NCBI RefSeq assembly: GCF_000364445.2
Contig: NZ_CP043538.1
Coordinates: 5,661,447 to 5,725,446 of the forward strand
From: Methylobacterium mesophilicum SR1.6/6
GTDB lineage: Bacteria; Pseudomonadota; Alphaproteobacteria; Rhizobiales; Beijerinckiaceae
Reading direction: 5' to 3'
DNA: 64,000 nt
Positions 24,938 to 38,061 of the stretch are shown here, one piece after another (the first letter of the stretch is position 1; the number at the start of each line of letters is the position of its first letter). Under the pieces are notes generated by a model. That model was given only the letters and a program-made list of their open reading frames with translations. It was not told the DNA's origin and did no database searches. The translations under genes were made by a program, and so were the position numbers.

Positions 24938-26305
24938 ATGCAGCGGGTTGCCGCCGAGGGAGGCCTCGAACGAACGGTCGCAGCAGAAGCGGGGCGCACC
25001 ACGCGGTTCCGCTGGGTTCTGATGATCCTGGTCTTCGGGATCTACACCCTCGCCTCGGCCGACCGGGCGAATGTCGGCATCGTGCTGCCGTTCGTGAAAG
25101 CCGAGTTCGGCATGACCAACACCGAAGCCGGCGCGGTCATCAGCCTGTTCTTCGTGGGCTACTCCGTCGCGCAGATTCCCTCCGGCTTCCTCGTGCGGCG
25201 GTTCGGGGTGCGCAGCACCTTCCCGATCTTCATGCTGCTGACGTCCCTCTTCACGGGCCTTCTCGGCACGGCCGGCTCCGCCTTCGCCATGAAGGCCAAT
25301 CGCCTCGCCCTCGGCCTCGCCGAGGCGCCCTTGCCGGTGGCCATCCTCTCCATGCTCAATCGGTGGTTCCCGCCGCAGGAGAAGGGGACGGCCGTGGGGA
25401 TCTTCCTCGCCGCGGCGAAGTTCGGGCCTGTCCTCGTCCCACCGATCGGGGCCGTCATCATCACCACCTTCGGCTGGCCCTACGTCTTCTATTTCTGCGC
25501 CCTTCCGGGAATCGTGTTCTCGCTCCTCTGGTATGGGCTGGTCACCGACGATCCGGGGCGCAACCGGTTCGTGTCCGAGGGAGAGGCCAACCACATCCAG
25601 GCCGGCCAGCGCACGGCCCCCGGCGCCGAGGCCGCCGCCGTAGCTGCGGAACCGCGCTGGATCGGCCGCCTGGACCGGCTGGTGCGGGCGCGCGTCGTAC
25701 GCCCGATCGCCACAGCCCGGGAGACCTTCGCGAGCCCGCACATCTGGGGCCTCGCGGCCGGATACTTCCTGATGAGCGGCATCATCACGGTGATCCTGTC
25801 GTGGCTGCCGACCTACCTGGTCACGGTCAAGCATTTCTCCATCATGAATGTCGGCTTCGTCTCATCGGCGCCCTTCGTCGGCGGGGTTCTCGGCAATCTC
25901 GTCGGCGGATGGTTCTCGGACCGGATCGTGGCCAAACGGCGCAAGCCGACGATCCTCATCAGCACCATCTCGACGGTGTTCATGATGTACGCCCTCGTTC
26001 ACGCCCCGAACGATCCGCCGACGCTGGCAGCGCTCCTCATGCTGACCGGGTTCCTGTTGAACCTCGGCTATTCGGCCTTCACCGTCTATCCGGCCGGGCT
26101 GACGACGAAGGAGGCCTACCCCCTCGCCGTGTCCGTGGTGAACACCGGCGGTCAGGCCGGGGCCGCACTCCTGCCGTTCGTCACGGGCGTGATCCTCGAT
26201 CACTTCGATTGGGACCGCGTGTTCCTCTTCCTCGGCTCCGCCTCGCTGGTCGCGCTGACCGTCATGCTGACGATCATCGACCCGGTCGAGCGGCGCGCCG
26301 GGTAG
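24938..26305 (+). CDS. MFS transporter, anion:cation symporter (ACS) family
   Basis: This 455-residue MFS protein has 12 helices. Key features are YTLASADRANVGIVLPFVKAEFGMTN at helix 1, GYSVAQIPSGFLVRRFGVRS at the A-motif position, EAPLPVAILSMLNRWFPPQEKGTAVGIFLAAAKFGP and a long middle loop (about residues 215-265). This is the ACS pattern of hexuronate, galactonate and tartrate carriers. The ATG is preceded by GGGAGGAGGAAAG. It is likely the second importer of the catabolic island; the substrate is unknown. Confidence 0.88.
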   Translation: MQRVAAEGGLERTVAAEAGRTTRFRWVLMILVFGIYTLASADRANVGIVLPFVKAEFGMTNTEAGAVISLFFVGYSVAQIPSGFLVRRFGVRSTFPIFMLLTSLFTGLLGTAGSAFAMKANRLALGLAEAPLPVAILSMLNRWFPPQEKGTAVGIFLAAAKFGPVLVPPIGAVIITTFGWPYVFYFCALPGIVFSLLWYGLVTDDPGRNRFVSEGEANHIQAGQRTAPGAEAAAVAAEPRWIGRLDRLVRARVVRPIATARETFASPHIWGLAAGYFLMSGIITVILSWLPTYLVTVKHFSIMNVGFVSSAPFVGGVLGNLVGGWFSDRIVAKRRKPTILISTISTVFMMYALVHAPNDPPTLAALLMLTGFLLNLGYSAFTVYPAGLTTKEAYPLAVSVVNTGGQAGAALLPFVTGVILDHFDWDRVFLFLGSASLVALTVMLTIIDPVERRAG

Positions 26306-26672
26306 GCGAGCCATCGGCGAAGGGATGAGCGACATGGCGGATCCGGTGGTCGCCGGTCATCCGGCACCGCCCGTCCTCCCGCAGGACAGGCGGCTTCTCG
26401 CCGAACCGCCGTCACCCCCTTCGGGCGACGCACTCGACCGTCTCGACCGGATGGTGGGTCTGCAGTGCGACGAGGGCCGCGAGACGCTCGTCGGCACCGT
26501 CCGCACACGCAAGACCTGATCGAGACCCGATCAAGACACGCGTCGGCAACGATCTCGGGATGGTCGCGGTGATGATCCTGATGAAGCCTGGACATGTCCT
26601 CGTCGTCGATGGCGGAGCGACCTGCCACCCGGGGTCTGACCGTGGCCGGGCGAAGCGAAGGGTGAGCAGTCG
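26306..26672. other. Intergenic region between MFS and nitroreductase genes
   Basis: No convincing gene is seen. A 64-codon frame at 26325-26519 has a fair ribosome-binding site (GAAGGG) but no recognisable domain, and its sequence looks like read-through of GC-rich DNA. No terminator with a T tract is visible after the MFS gene. Confidence 0.5.
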
Positions 26673-27365
26673 ATGGACGAGATCCCCGAAGGGTTCGACA
26701 GGGTCGCGGAGGCGATCGAGAGCCGCCGCAGCGTGCGCGGCTTCCTCGACAGGCCGGTCGATCCGGGCCTGATCGAGCGCCTGCTCGCCCTGGCGGGCCG
26801 GGCGCCGAGCGGCAGCAACATCCAGCCGTGGAAGCTGCACGTGCTGACCGGACCGGCCCTCGCCCGCCTCACCGAGGCCCTGACGGCGGCCCACTTCGCC
26901 GGCGAGCCGGAGGCGCGGGAATACGAGTACTATCCCACCCGCTGGCGCGAGCCTTATCTCGGACGCCGCCGCGAGATCGGATGGCGGCTCTACGAACTCG
27001 CCGGCGTCGCGCGGGGTGATCATGACGGATCGCTTCGCCAACGCGGACGCAACTACACGTTTTTCGGTGCGCCGGTCGGCCTCGTCTTCACGATCGACAA
27101 GGATCTGGAACAGGGCAGCTGGCTCGATTACGGGATGTTCCTGCAGACCCTGATGATCGCGGCGCGCGGTGCCGGGCTCGACACCTGCCCCCAGGCGGCC
27201 ATCGCAAGCTATCCGGCCATCGTCCGGCGGGAGGTCGGCATCCAGGAGGATGAGATCATCGTGTGCGGGATGGCCCTGGGCCATGCCGACCCGGATGAGC
27301 CGACCAACGCCCTGCGCGCCGGACGCGCGGCAGTCTCAACCTACACGACGTTCCACGCAGAGTGA
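26673..27365 (+). CDS. Nitroreductase family FMN oxidoreductase
   Basis: This 230-residue nitroreductase-family flavoprotein binds FMN and uses NAD(P)H. Features are IESRRSVRGFLDRPVD (FMN-phosphate binding), AGRAPSGSNIQPWKLHVLTG, LDYGMFLQTLMIAARGAGLDTCPQAAIASYP and a C-terminal CGMALGHADPDEPTNALRAGR segment matching the GYPD/ADP-type flavin contact. The AGGGTGAGCAG sequence upstream serves as ribosome-binding site. It is the last gene of the plus-strand run, and its link to the acid pathway is positional only. Confidence 0.9.
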   Translation: MDEIPEGFDRVAEAIESRRSVRGFLDRPVDPGLIERLLALAGRAPSGSNIQPWKLHVLTGPALARLTEALTAAHFAGEPEAREYEYYPTRWREPYLGRRREIGWRLYELAGVARGDHDGSLRQRGRNYTFFGAPVGLVFTIDKDLEQGSWLDYGMFLQTLMIAARGAGLDTCPQAAIASYPAIVRREVGIQEDEIIVCGMALGHADPDEPTNALRAGRAAVSTYTTFHAE

Positions 27366-27880
27366 GGGTTGGAATCGGCCGGCTGACGTCCTCCAGGACC
27401 AGTGTTGCATCGGAACTGAACGGTCCGCCCGGCACGACGCCAGCACGCGCGAATTCAACGGGTCGCAAGCTGCGAAGATAGTTTGTCTGGCTTGGACCGC
27501 TGACCTGCTTTAGGACCGGCGCCACGTCATCGACCGTGAGCGAAGCGGGGCTTTCTCGGACGCTACGCCCTCGGGATGCCCCCGCGCTGGCCCGTTCTTC
27601 ACTTCGGCGGAGCCTGCGACGGATCCGACACCGAAGGACCAAGGAAAGCCGGGAACGAGAGGCGACCTCGTCGTGGCCGCCACGAGTACGCCGCCCAGCC
27701 GGTGGCTGAGCGAGCCTCCCTTGCGACGACGGCTATGTGCTCGCCGCCGTTTCTACGCGGTGCCGGGCGTGCGCGTCGACCGGCCCCGTCACCCGCGACG
27801 CAGACCGGACCAGCTGCATGCTGACACGGACCACGTTCGGCTTCGCTGCGAACGCGGGAACGTCTCTCGGTCAGGGTCTG
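27366..27880. other. Non-coding stretch downstream of the nitroreductase gene
   Basis: No supported gene is seen in this 515-base gap. Frames on both strands are short, rich in Arg, Pro and Ser, and lack ribosome-binding sites or family motifs. It marks the boundary between the catabolic island and the secretion locus. Confidence 0.5.
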
Positions 27881-28117
27881 TCAGCGGGACGGCGGGTTAT
27901 CGGTTACGTCGCGCACTTCCTCCGGCGCCAACCCGAGGTCTCGGATCTCGGCAGGCGAAAGTTCGCCGGTGGTTTCGATGCGATCCTCCGGCGGCGATCC
28001 ATTCGCAGCCTGGTTGGCGAGAAAGAGCGCGCGGCGCGGATCCGGCTCTGCGATCGCATAAAGCTTCGGCGCGGTGGTATCGCCGGCCTTCGTGATTTTC
28101 ACCATCCAACCGCTCAT
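27881..28117 (-). CDS. Small conserved-looking hypothetical protein
   Basis: This 78-residue protein reads MSGWMVKITKAGDTTAPKL at its start and has an acidic, loop-rich C-terminal half (GELSPAEIRDLGLAPEEVRD). CGGAG lies seven bases before the ATG at 28117, which favours this start over the longer frame to 28264. The start of the longer frame would sit only 25 bases inside the neighbouring gene's end. No signal peptide or membrane segment is seen in the short form. I do not recognise a family. It lies downstream of the Sel1-repeat gene on the same strand. Confidence 0.55.
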   Translation of the reverse strand: MSGWMVKITKAGDTTAPKLYAIAEPDPRRALFLANQAANGSPPEDRIETTGELSPAEIRDLGLAPEEVRDVTDNPPSR

Positions 28118-28238
28118 GGCGTTGCTCCGAGTTTCCTCCGCCCGAGCATGCCCCACAAGCAGGGTGCTAGACGCGATGGAAATGCATGTGAGGTACCGGT
28201 AGAGAATAGGCCGCCACTTCAGCAATGTCAAAATACCG

Positions 28239-30026
28239 TTAAGCCGCAAAGAAAGTAGTTCCACCGTCGCCAGTTCTTTGGGACGCTGTTCGGTCTAGTT
28301 GTTCGAGTTCCACGGCCGCATCGCGAAGACCCTGCTCGCGCGCCGCCTTGAACCAAAGTCGCGCCTCAACCTCATTCCTTGCGCCTGCGAGTCCGCGCGC
28401 AAGGTAGCGACCTACGGCAAGTTGCGCTTCCGCGTGTCCCGCCTCCGCTGCCGCCTGGAACAGACTGAGCGCGCGCGGGAAGTCCGGCTCGCGTCCATAT
28501 CCGCCGTCGAGCATGGCAGCGAGCGCGTAGATCGCGCCGATATGGCCGCTCTTGGCGGCACGCTCGAATTGATCGAACGCCTGGCCCCTGTCGACCGGAC
28601 CGCCGCGGCCGTTGACCATCATCTCCCCCAACATCGCTTGCGCTTCCGGGACGCCAGCATCCGCGGCACGGGCGATCCAGGCGCGCCCTTCCACGGCATC
28701 GCCCGCGACGCCCCGGCCTTCGGCGAGCATCCGGCCATACCAGAACTGCGCGATCGGCATCTCCTCGGCCGCTTTCCGGAGCCAGAGGGCCGCTTGCGCC
28801 TCGTCGTGGCCACCGCCGATGCCGTGCGAGAGACAGATGCCGAAGTTGAAGGCCGCCGCCAGATTGCCCTGCTTGGCGCCGCGTTCGAACCAGTGCCGGG
28901 TCCGGACGTCATCGCCCGGCGCGCCCTCGCCGGCCAGGATCAGATTGCCGAGATCCACCTGGGACTTTTCATTGCCGAGGTCGGCCGCTTCGCGGAGCCA
29001 ATGGGCAGCTGCTTCCGCGTCTTGGACGCCACTCATGCCGGCTTGATAGAGCTGGCTCAGGGTCCGTGCCGCACCGGCATAACCAGCCTTCGCGGCCCGC
29101 TCCAGCCAGATCGAGGCCTCCGCGAAGTTCGGCGGTAAGTCTCCCCCTCTGGCGTGCAGGTGCCCGACGAGGGCGGCGGCATGTGCGTCCCCTGCCAAGC
29201 CTGCGCGTCTCAGCCAGGTCTCTCCGAGAAGCGGGTTCCTCTCGACCCCGTCGCCATTCAGAAGTGCAAGACCGAGGCTCGTCTGCGCGGCGACGATGCC
29301 CTCCTCCGCCGCGCGCGCGTACAACTCTGCTGCGCGCTCCGCGCTCTTTGAAACCCCGACGCCCGCATGCGTGAGCGCGCCGAGGAGAAACAGGGCATCG
29401 CCCAGACCGGCCGCCGCAGCCCGCTCGATCTCGGCGACGGCAAGTGTGTTATCGTCAGGCGTCTGCTTCCTGAGATGCAGCAGTCCGAGACCGAGATGCC
29501 CTTGCGGGCAGCCGGCTCTCGCCGAAGCGGTATACCAGCGCTCGCCCTCGACCTCGTCGCGCAGCGCTTCGGGACCGGCCGTAAGAATATAGCCGAGCAG
29601 TGCCTGCCCCTCCGGCGAGCCGTTCGCCGCGGCCCGCCGCGTCCACAGGAGCGCCGTAACAGGATCGGCCTGTCTCCGCTCGTTGATTGGATCGGAAGCC
29701 AGCTCGTCCGTAAGCGAGGACCCTTGCTCCGCCATGCCGGCATCGCCGCGCATGCACAGCAATGCGAGCTTGAACTGGGCCTCCGCGTGCTCGCCCTCGG
29801 CGGCGGCGCTCATCCAGCGGACGGCTTCCTTCGTGCTGCGCGGGAGCCCTGTCCCATCGAGATAGCATTGCGCAAGGTGGTACTGGGCTTCAGGCAAGCC
29901 GGCCTGAGCTGCCCGGCCGATCTGAGCAACGCCATCCTTTGCCTGGCCGCTCTCCAGCAGGTTGAGGCCGAGCCTCAGCCTTGCGGCTGGAGAGGCTGGA
30001 GCCAGAAATCGGTCGACGATCCTCAT
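28239..30026 (-). CDS. Sel1-repeat (TPR-like) protein of the secretion locus
   Basis: This 595-residue protein is built almost entirely of Sel1-like repeats, about 15 copies of a 36-residue helix-turn-helix unit. Examples are AQYHLAQCYLDGTGLPRS, AQFKLALLCMRGDAG, AQTSLGLALLNGDGVERN and AQAMLGEMMVNGRGGP. No signal peptide or membrane anchor is seen, so it is probably cytoplasmic or membrane-associated. Sel1 proteins scaffold complexes and regulate secretion or polysaccharide systems. It begins 31 bases after the membrane-fusion gene, so it is in the type I secretion operon. It may handle the collagen-like cargo or the sugar-transfer enzymes, which is inference. Confidence 0.88.
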   Translation of the reverse strand: MRIVDRFLAPASPAARLRLGLNLLESGQAKDGVAQIGRAAQAGLPEAQYHLAQCYLDGTGLPRSTKEAVRWMSAAAEGEHAEAQFKLALLCMRGDAGMAEQGSSLTDELASDPINERRQADPVTALLWTRRAAANGSPEGQALLGYILTAGPEALRDEVEGERWYTASARAGCPQGHLGLGLLHLRKQTPDDNTLAVAEIERAAAAGLGDALFLLGALTHAGVGVSKSAERAAELYARAAEEGIVAAQTSLGLALLNGDGVERNPLLGETWLRRAGLAGDAHAAALVGHLHARGGDLPPNFAEASIWLERAAKAGYAGAARTLSQLYQAGMSGVQDAEAAAHWLREAADLGNEKSQVDLGNLILAGEGAPGDDVRTRHWFERGAKQGNLAAAFNFGICLSHGIGGGHDEAQAALWLRKAAEEMPIAQFWYGRMLAEGRGVAGDAVEGRAWIARAADAGVPEAQAMLGEMMVNGRGGPVDRGQAFDQFERAAKSGHIGAIYALAAMLDGGYGREPDFPRALSLFQAAAEAGHAEAQLAVGRYLARGLAGARNEVEARLWFKAAREQGLRDAAVELEQLDRTASQRTGDGGTTFFAA

Positions 30027-30057
30027 TCGCCTTACGCCTCTGCAGCAGGCCGATCGT

Positions 30058-31458
30058 TCACGGCTCGCGCATGCCCTCGAGGCCGACGGGTAGGATGCGG
30101 GCGAACAGATATCTCAGCATCGTACGTTCCCCGACCATCACGTCAGCGGTCACAGGCATGCCGGCCGACATGTGGAAGTTTGCCGGCAGCCCGTGCAACT
30201 TGATCGCGGTGAGTTCCACGCGTGCGCGAAACCAGACACCGTTGGCTGCCTGCCCGCCGACGCTGGCCCTCTGGGTCTCCTGCTGGCCCGTGAAGCTGTC
30301 GGCACTCACGCTTTTCACCACACCTTCAGCCATCCCGTACTGCACGAACGGGAACGTGTCGAATTTCACGCTGACGCTCTGTCCGGGGTGAACGTAGCCG
30401 GCCTCTTCGGCAGCGATCCGCGTCTCGACCTCGAGCGGCGTGTTTCGGGGCACGAGCGTGATGAGCTGCTCACCGGACTGTAGGACAGAGCCCACGGACA
30501 CTTTCGCGACGTTCAGAACGATGGCGTCCTGCTCGGCGACCAAGTTCACAAGCTGCCGGCGGAGCGTCGCCTTCCTCAGGCCCTCCTGCGCATCGTTAAG
30601 GCTACGGCGCCGCAGCGTGATGTCCTGACTGATCTGCGACTTCCACTGCTGCGTGAAGGCGTCCCGCTCGGCAACCATCTGGTTCAGGTCGTTGCGTGCG
30701 CGCTCTGCGGACGCGGTCGCGTCCTTGAGATATCTCTGCATCTCGATGCGCTGATCCTGCGCCACGAGCCGGTTCATCTGGCTGCCCACTTGAAGGCGCT
30801 CCAGTTCCTTCCGCTTCGCTTCGAGGACGCTCGCGATGTCAGCGCGCTCGCCGTACGCTTTGGCGTCGAGCTCGGCGCGCGCGAGCTGTGTCTGCAGGCC
30901 GCTGATCTTCTGGTCGAAGCTCTCCAACTGGGATCGGTACTGCGCCTGACGCTGCCCGTAGAGCGCTACCTGGATCACGGTCGCGGCGTCGGTCGCGGTG
31001 GGCTGGAACGGCGAGCCATTGCTCTCCGCTGTCAGCCGATTGACCTCCGCCTGCAAGCTGGTGACTTGGTTCTCAAGGGCGCCCGCATCCGCGCCGGTGA
31101 AGGTCGGGTCCAGTTCGGCGAGAAGTTGCCCCGCGTGGACGGCCTGACCTTCGCGGACCTTGATCGAGCGAACGATCGACGTTTCGAGCGGCTGAAGGAC
31201 GATCGTCGGGCTGGTCGAGACCATGCGCCCGGCCCCGCTGACGACGACGTCGACGGGGCACGTGGCCAGGATCGCGCCCGACGCGATTACCATCGTCAGA
31301 ACCACGCGCAGCATGCTGCGGGCCACGGGACGAACCGGCGTCGCGAGGAGCGCAGCCGTAGGGGACTGGAACTCGAGAAGGACGGGACCGACGTCACCCT
31401 CCGCCGGCGGCAGCCGCCTGATTCGAAAATTGAACCAGCTCGTGAGAGGGTTACTCAT
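30058..31458 (-). CDS. Type I secretion membrane-fusion protein (HlyD family)
   Basis: This 466-residue periplasmic adaptor links the inner-membrane ABC exporter to an outer-membrane channel. It has a cytoplasmic N-tail of about 45 residues, a single transmembrane helix near residues 48-67 (LRVVLTMVIASGAILATCPV), a lipoyl half-motif VREGQAVHAGQLLAELDPT and a long coiled coil (about residues 125-300 with QLARAELDAKAYG and similar heptads). The beta-barrel contains YVHPGQSVSVKFDTFPFVQYG. It lies 103 bases downstream of the ABC gene and 31 bases before the Sel1 gene. No TolC-type channel is encoded in the window. Confidence 0.93.
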   Translation of the reverse strand: MSNPLTSWFNFRIRRLPPAEGDVGPVLLEFQSPTAALLATPVRPVARSMLRVVLTMVIASGAILATCPVDVVVSGAGRMVSTSPTIVLQPLETSIVRSIKVREGQAVHAGQLLAELDPTFTGADAGALENQVTSLQAEVNRLTAESNGSPFQPTATDAATVIQVALYGQRQAQYRSQLESFDQKISGLQTQLARAELDAKAYGERADIASVLEAKRKELERLQVGSQMNRLVAQDQRIEMQRYLKDATASAERARNDLNQMVAERDAFTQQWKSQISQDITLRRRSLNDAQEGLRKATLRRQLVNLVAEQDAIVLNVAKVSVGSVLQSGEQLITLVPRNTPLEVETRIAAEEAGYVHPGQSVSVKFDTFPFVQYGMAEGVVKSVSADSFTGQQETQRASVGGQAANGVWFRARVELTAIKLHGLPANFHMSAGMPVTADVMVGERTMLRYLFARILPVGLEGMREP

Positions 31459-31561
31459 CGATAGGCCTGCAACTCTGTCTGCTATGCGCGCAATACAACG
31501 CGACGCTTCTCTTCCCCGACGCCACGATGGTCGGGTGGGACGAGCGCCCGCCGCCCTCCGG

Positions 31562-33745
31562 TCAACTCGCGTTCAGGAACATCTGGCTCGGACGCGCCAC
31601 CTCGAGGTGCCGATTCTGTTGCTGCCAAAGCTGCTTGTAGATCGCGCAGCGCTCGACGAGGTCGTCGTGGGGACCGATATCGACGGCGCTGCCCTTATCG
31701 AGCACTAGGATCTGGTTGCAATCGAGCAGGGACGAGAGCCGGTGAGAGACGATGATCATGGTCCGACCGCTGGCGATGCGCTGAAGATTGGCGTTGACCA
31801 GCGCTTCGCTCTCGGGATCGAGCGCGCTGGTCGCCTCGTCCAAGATGAGCAGCTTCGGATCGGTGATGAGGGCACGCGCGATCGCGAGCCGCTGTCTTTG
31901 TCCGCCTGACAGGTTTGCGGATCCCTCTTCGATCCACGTCTCGTAGCCCCGGGGAAGCCGCTCTATGAACTCCTCGGCGCCCGCCATCCGAGCTGCGCGG
32001 ATCACATCCTCGAACGTCAAGCCGGGACGGCCCGCGATGATGTTCTCGCGCACCGTCCCGCGGAACAGGAAGTTATCCTGCATCACCACGCCGAAGCTCC
32101 GACGCAGGTGCGTGAGATTGATCTCGCGCAGGTCAGTGCCATCAATCTTGAGGCGCCCCGTGTAGTCTCGGTTGATGCCCTGCAGAAGGCGGGCGATGGT
32201 GGATTTGCCGGACCCGCTGCGGCCGACGAGTCCCAACATGGTCCCGGGCGGCACGCTGAAGGAGACGTCGCGCAACGCTGCGGACTGCGCGCCCGGATAC
32301 CGGAAGCCGACCTCCTCGAAGGTGATCTGGCCTGCGAAGCTCGGGCGCAGACCAGTCCGCGTGGCTTGGGTCTCGGTCGGGTGGTTGAGCACTTCCGCGA
32401 CCTGACCGACCGACATGCGGATCTCTTCGATGTCCTGCATCAGCTTGGCAAAACTGATCAGCGGGCTGGCGACGCGGCCGCCGAGCATCATGAAGGCGAT
32501 CAAGCTGCCTGCGGTGATGCCGGTCGATCCGGGCGGCGCGAGGACCACGATATACGCTCCGCAGAGCAGGATCCCGCGGTCGATGAAACGCTCCAGCGGA
32601 AGGGACAGCGACTGCGCCCAGTTCACGATGCGGCCCGCGGCAAGCCGCGCCGTGCCGGATTCGGCGACCCGCTCGTCCCACTCACGCTTGCGCACATCCT
32701 CGATCGCGAGCGATTTGACCGTGCGCATCCCGTGAACGGTTTCGACCAGGGTACCACCCTTTTGGATTTCGGCCGCGATCAGGCGCCCGTAGCAGGCCCG
32801 AACAGCAGGCAGGAACGCCATCACCAGCCCACCCACGGCAGCGGATGAGATCAGAACCATCCACGCGAGCATGCCACTCATGTAAAATAGGAACGGTAGC
32901 AAAACGATGAGCGTCAGTAAGTCGAGGGCGGTCGATACGAGCTTTCCAGTAAAAAAATCTCGGATCTTGAAGACTTGTGAGACCTTATGCGTCGTTTCTC
33001 CGGTCGGGGAGCGCTCAAAAAACTCGATCGGCAACGCTAGAAGGCGGCGGAACACGTGGACGTTCAAGCGAGCATCGATCCGCGTCGACATGACCTCCAC
33101 GATCTCGCGCCGCGCGTAGCTGATCAACGCCTCGTAGGCCGTCACCAGGACGAGCATGAGCGTGAGCAACGTGAGCGTCGAAACCGTCCGGTGAACAAGA
33201 ACCCGGTCGAGGGCGGCCATCACCAGGAACGGCGGCAGAATCTGCAAAACGCTGACCGCCAGTGATGCAGTCATGATCTCGCGCAGGTTGCGCCGCTCGT
33301 GGAGGACGAGCTTGGCGAGCCAGCCGAGGGAGAAGTCGGCGTCGTCGTCCGTCGTTGTCCGCGAGCGGCGGATGAGCAGGACTTCGTTCGTCCAGACGCG
33401 CTGCAGGCGGAGTTCGTCGATCTCGATCCCGGCGCCAGGCGTGCCGGTCGGCCCCTCGACGAAGCAGACGCCCTTGTCGGGATTGCGCTGGGTGACGAGC
33501 GCGGCGTTCCCGTCATTCAGAAGCAGAATGATCGGCCCGACGTTCTCGAGCCGCATGAGCTGCGACCCGCGCAGGCGCACCGCCTTGGCCCAGAGTCCGG
33601 CGCCAGCGGCCCATTCGGCCAGAGCGGCCGGACTGGGCAGCGCCCCCTGCGGGTCTATGGGAAAATCGCTCGGGTCGAGCTCGACGCCGTAATGGTGGGC
33701 GACGCGCACGACCGCCATGATGCGCGCCCGAGCCACGTCCGACAT
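31562..33745 (-). CDS. Type I secretion ABC exporter with C39-like domain (HlyB type)
   Basis: This 727-residue ABC transporter is read from ATG 33745, which has GGGAAAAG upstream; a TTG at 33766 would add seven residues. The N-terminal 130 residues form a C39 peptidase-like domain with no catalytic cysteine, as in HlyB, so it binds rather than cleaves the cargo. Six transmembrane helices follow. The ATPase has Walker A GRSGSGKST, signature LSGGQRQRLAIARAL, Walker B LLILDEATSALD and the H-loop IIVSHRLS. The cargo is probably the divergently encoded leaderless collagen-like protein, because no other secreted substrate of this kind is nearby. Confidence 0.93.
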   Translation of the reverse strand: MSDVARARIMAVVRVAHHYGVELDPSDFPIDPQGALPSPAALAEWAAGAGLWAKAVRLRGSQLMRLENVGPIILLLNDGNAALVTQRNPDKGVCFVEGPTGTPGAGIEIDELRLQRVWTNEVLLIRRSRTTTDDDADFSLGWLAKLVLHERRNLREIMTASLAVSVLQILPPFLVMAALDRVLVHRTVSTLTLLTLMLVLVTAYEALISYARREIVEVMSTRIDARLNVHVFRRLLALPIEFFERSPTGETTHKVSQVFKIRDFFTGKLVSTALDLLTLIVLLPFLFYMSGMLAWMVLISSAAVGGLVMAFLPAVRACYGRLIAAEIQKGGTLVETVHGMRTVKSLAIEDVRKREWDERVAESGTARLAAGRIVNWAQSLSLPLERFIDRGILLCGAYIVVLAPPGSTGITAGSLIAFMMLGGRVASPLISFAKLMQDIEEIRMSVGQVAEVLNHPTETQATRTGLRPSFAGQITFEEVGFRYPGAQSAALRDVSFSVPPGTMLGLVGRSGSGKSTIARLLQGINRDYTGRLKIDGTDLREINLTHLRRSFGVVMQDNFLFRGTVRENIIAGRPGLTFEDVIRAARMAGAEEFIERLPRGYETWIEEGSANLSGGQRQRLAIARALITDPKLLILDEATSALDPESEALVNANLQRIASGRTMIIVSHRLSSLLDCNQILVLDKGSAVDIGPHDDLVERCAIYKQLWQQQNRHLEVARPSQMFLNAS

Positions 33746-36819
<3,074 letters not shown>

Positions 36820-36851
36820 GAGCGCCCAGCTCGGGACCTCGCCCAAGCCAG

Positions 36852-36884
36852 GAGGCCGCAGCTTCAAGCTGCGGCCTCTTTTTT
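36852..36884 (+). terminator. Strong rho-independent terminator after the collagen-like gene
   Basis: A 13-bp perfect stem (36852-36864 with 36866-36878; the inner pairs would open into the loop) runs into six Ts (36879-36884). It begins 33 bases after the stop codon. The collagen-like gene is therefore probably a single-gene transcript. Confidence 0.93.
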
Positions 36885-38061
36885 GTTCGTGAAGCACCGC
36901 CGACCGATCACTCGACCCGGCCCCGCTCTCGGACGCGGGCCCGACAACGGTGCGGGTCGCGCCCGGTTCTCCTGGCGATGGATCGGTCCCTCATTCCCGT
37001 GTTCGCCTGGACGGCCACCGGCCGGACGAGCGGACGCCCACCGTCCGTCCATTGTCCGCGGAAGCGCCGAGGAGGACGATCACCCGTCGGGCCTGGCCCT
37101 GCGCGGCGACCCGCGAGGCTCGTCATGCGGGGTGCTCGAAAGGCGCCGGTCGTCAGAGCGGTCGCGGCTGGCGTGCCTCGCCTTCGGTGCAGGAACAGCG
37201 TGATCGAAGCGTCGGTCTGGCCGCGCGCGCCCCTGATTCCCGCTCCACGTGTCGTCATCCCGCGAAGGTGGCCGTTCATCGGGTGAGCCGCAGCGGATGA
37301 CCGTCGCGTCCACGAAGGGCATCTCGCCGTCGACAGCGCCCCGGGCATCCAACCGCAGCGAGCCGCGCCAGAGCGCCCGCTCGAACAACCACGCTTCACG
37401 GTCCCGGGCGAGGGACCCGCCGACCACAAGCGATATGGGTAACCGAGGCTGCGGCTCCGGAGAGCGCGCCCGTTTGTCGGAACCTGTCCCGGTCCGGACC
37501 GATCACCCGCGTCTGGACGACGTCCGCGCTGGATGAGAGCGCCATCATCTCAAACGGATGCCGTGTACCCGTCTGCACGGGCGCCCGGCGATGCTGCCCG
37601 CCGCTCGGTCGGCGCTGCGGTCACGGTGCGCAGGGCACGGCATGGGACGCCTGCCTTCTTGATCGGGCGGCGCCCTCTCGTGCGCGCGACGCGTTCCGAT
37701 CAAGAGCGCGACCAAGTGGTCGTCGTTGGCGCGTCGGCTGGACAGCGAACTTCATGGTTCTGCGATCGAGCGGTCAAAATGCGTAATCAATCAATGTTTT
37801 CCGCCAGAGACTACAACTCGCCTTGAGAGCGTCTCCCGAGCAGAGTAGGTTCGAACCTGCATGGTCCGGTCGCCCGGATGACGTCGCTCGCCGCAGCCCT
37901 CGCCGTCGGATGAGGCGTGCGCAGTAAAGGGGAACGCGCCCAGCGAATTGAATTCCAGTGCGTGGCAGCGGAGCTCAGCGTGTCTGGATGTCGCGGGTCC
38001 GGGCGAAGTGGATCCGGTCTTGCGCCTGCAGATCAGCTTGTTCGGCCGAGAGAATGAAGAC
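36885..38061. other. 1.2-kb region without a convincing gene
   Basis: Frames on both strands are short and Arg/Pro/Ser-rich, with no ribosome-binding sites or domain motifs. A minus-strand stretch near 37290-37430 (reading DGEMPFVDATVIR) faintly recalls a transposase catalytic strand, which may mean a decayed insertion sequence, but frames are broken. A 12-bp palindrome AGGTTCGAACCT lies at 37847-37858, and the DNA becomes AT-richer near 37780. Confidence 0.5.

Noticed and set aside
26325..26519. 64-codon open frame with fair ribosome-binding site
   Set aside because: No domain, low-complexity composition, and it sits in the leader of the nitroreductase gene.
37290..37430. Possible transposase remnant reading DGEMPFVDATVIR on the minus strand
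   Set aside because: Only a few residues resemble a transposase; frames are interrupted and no inverted terminal repeats or target duplications are visible.
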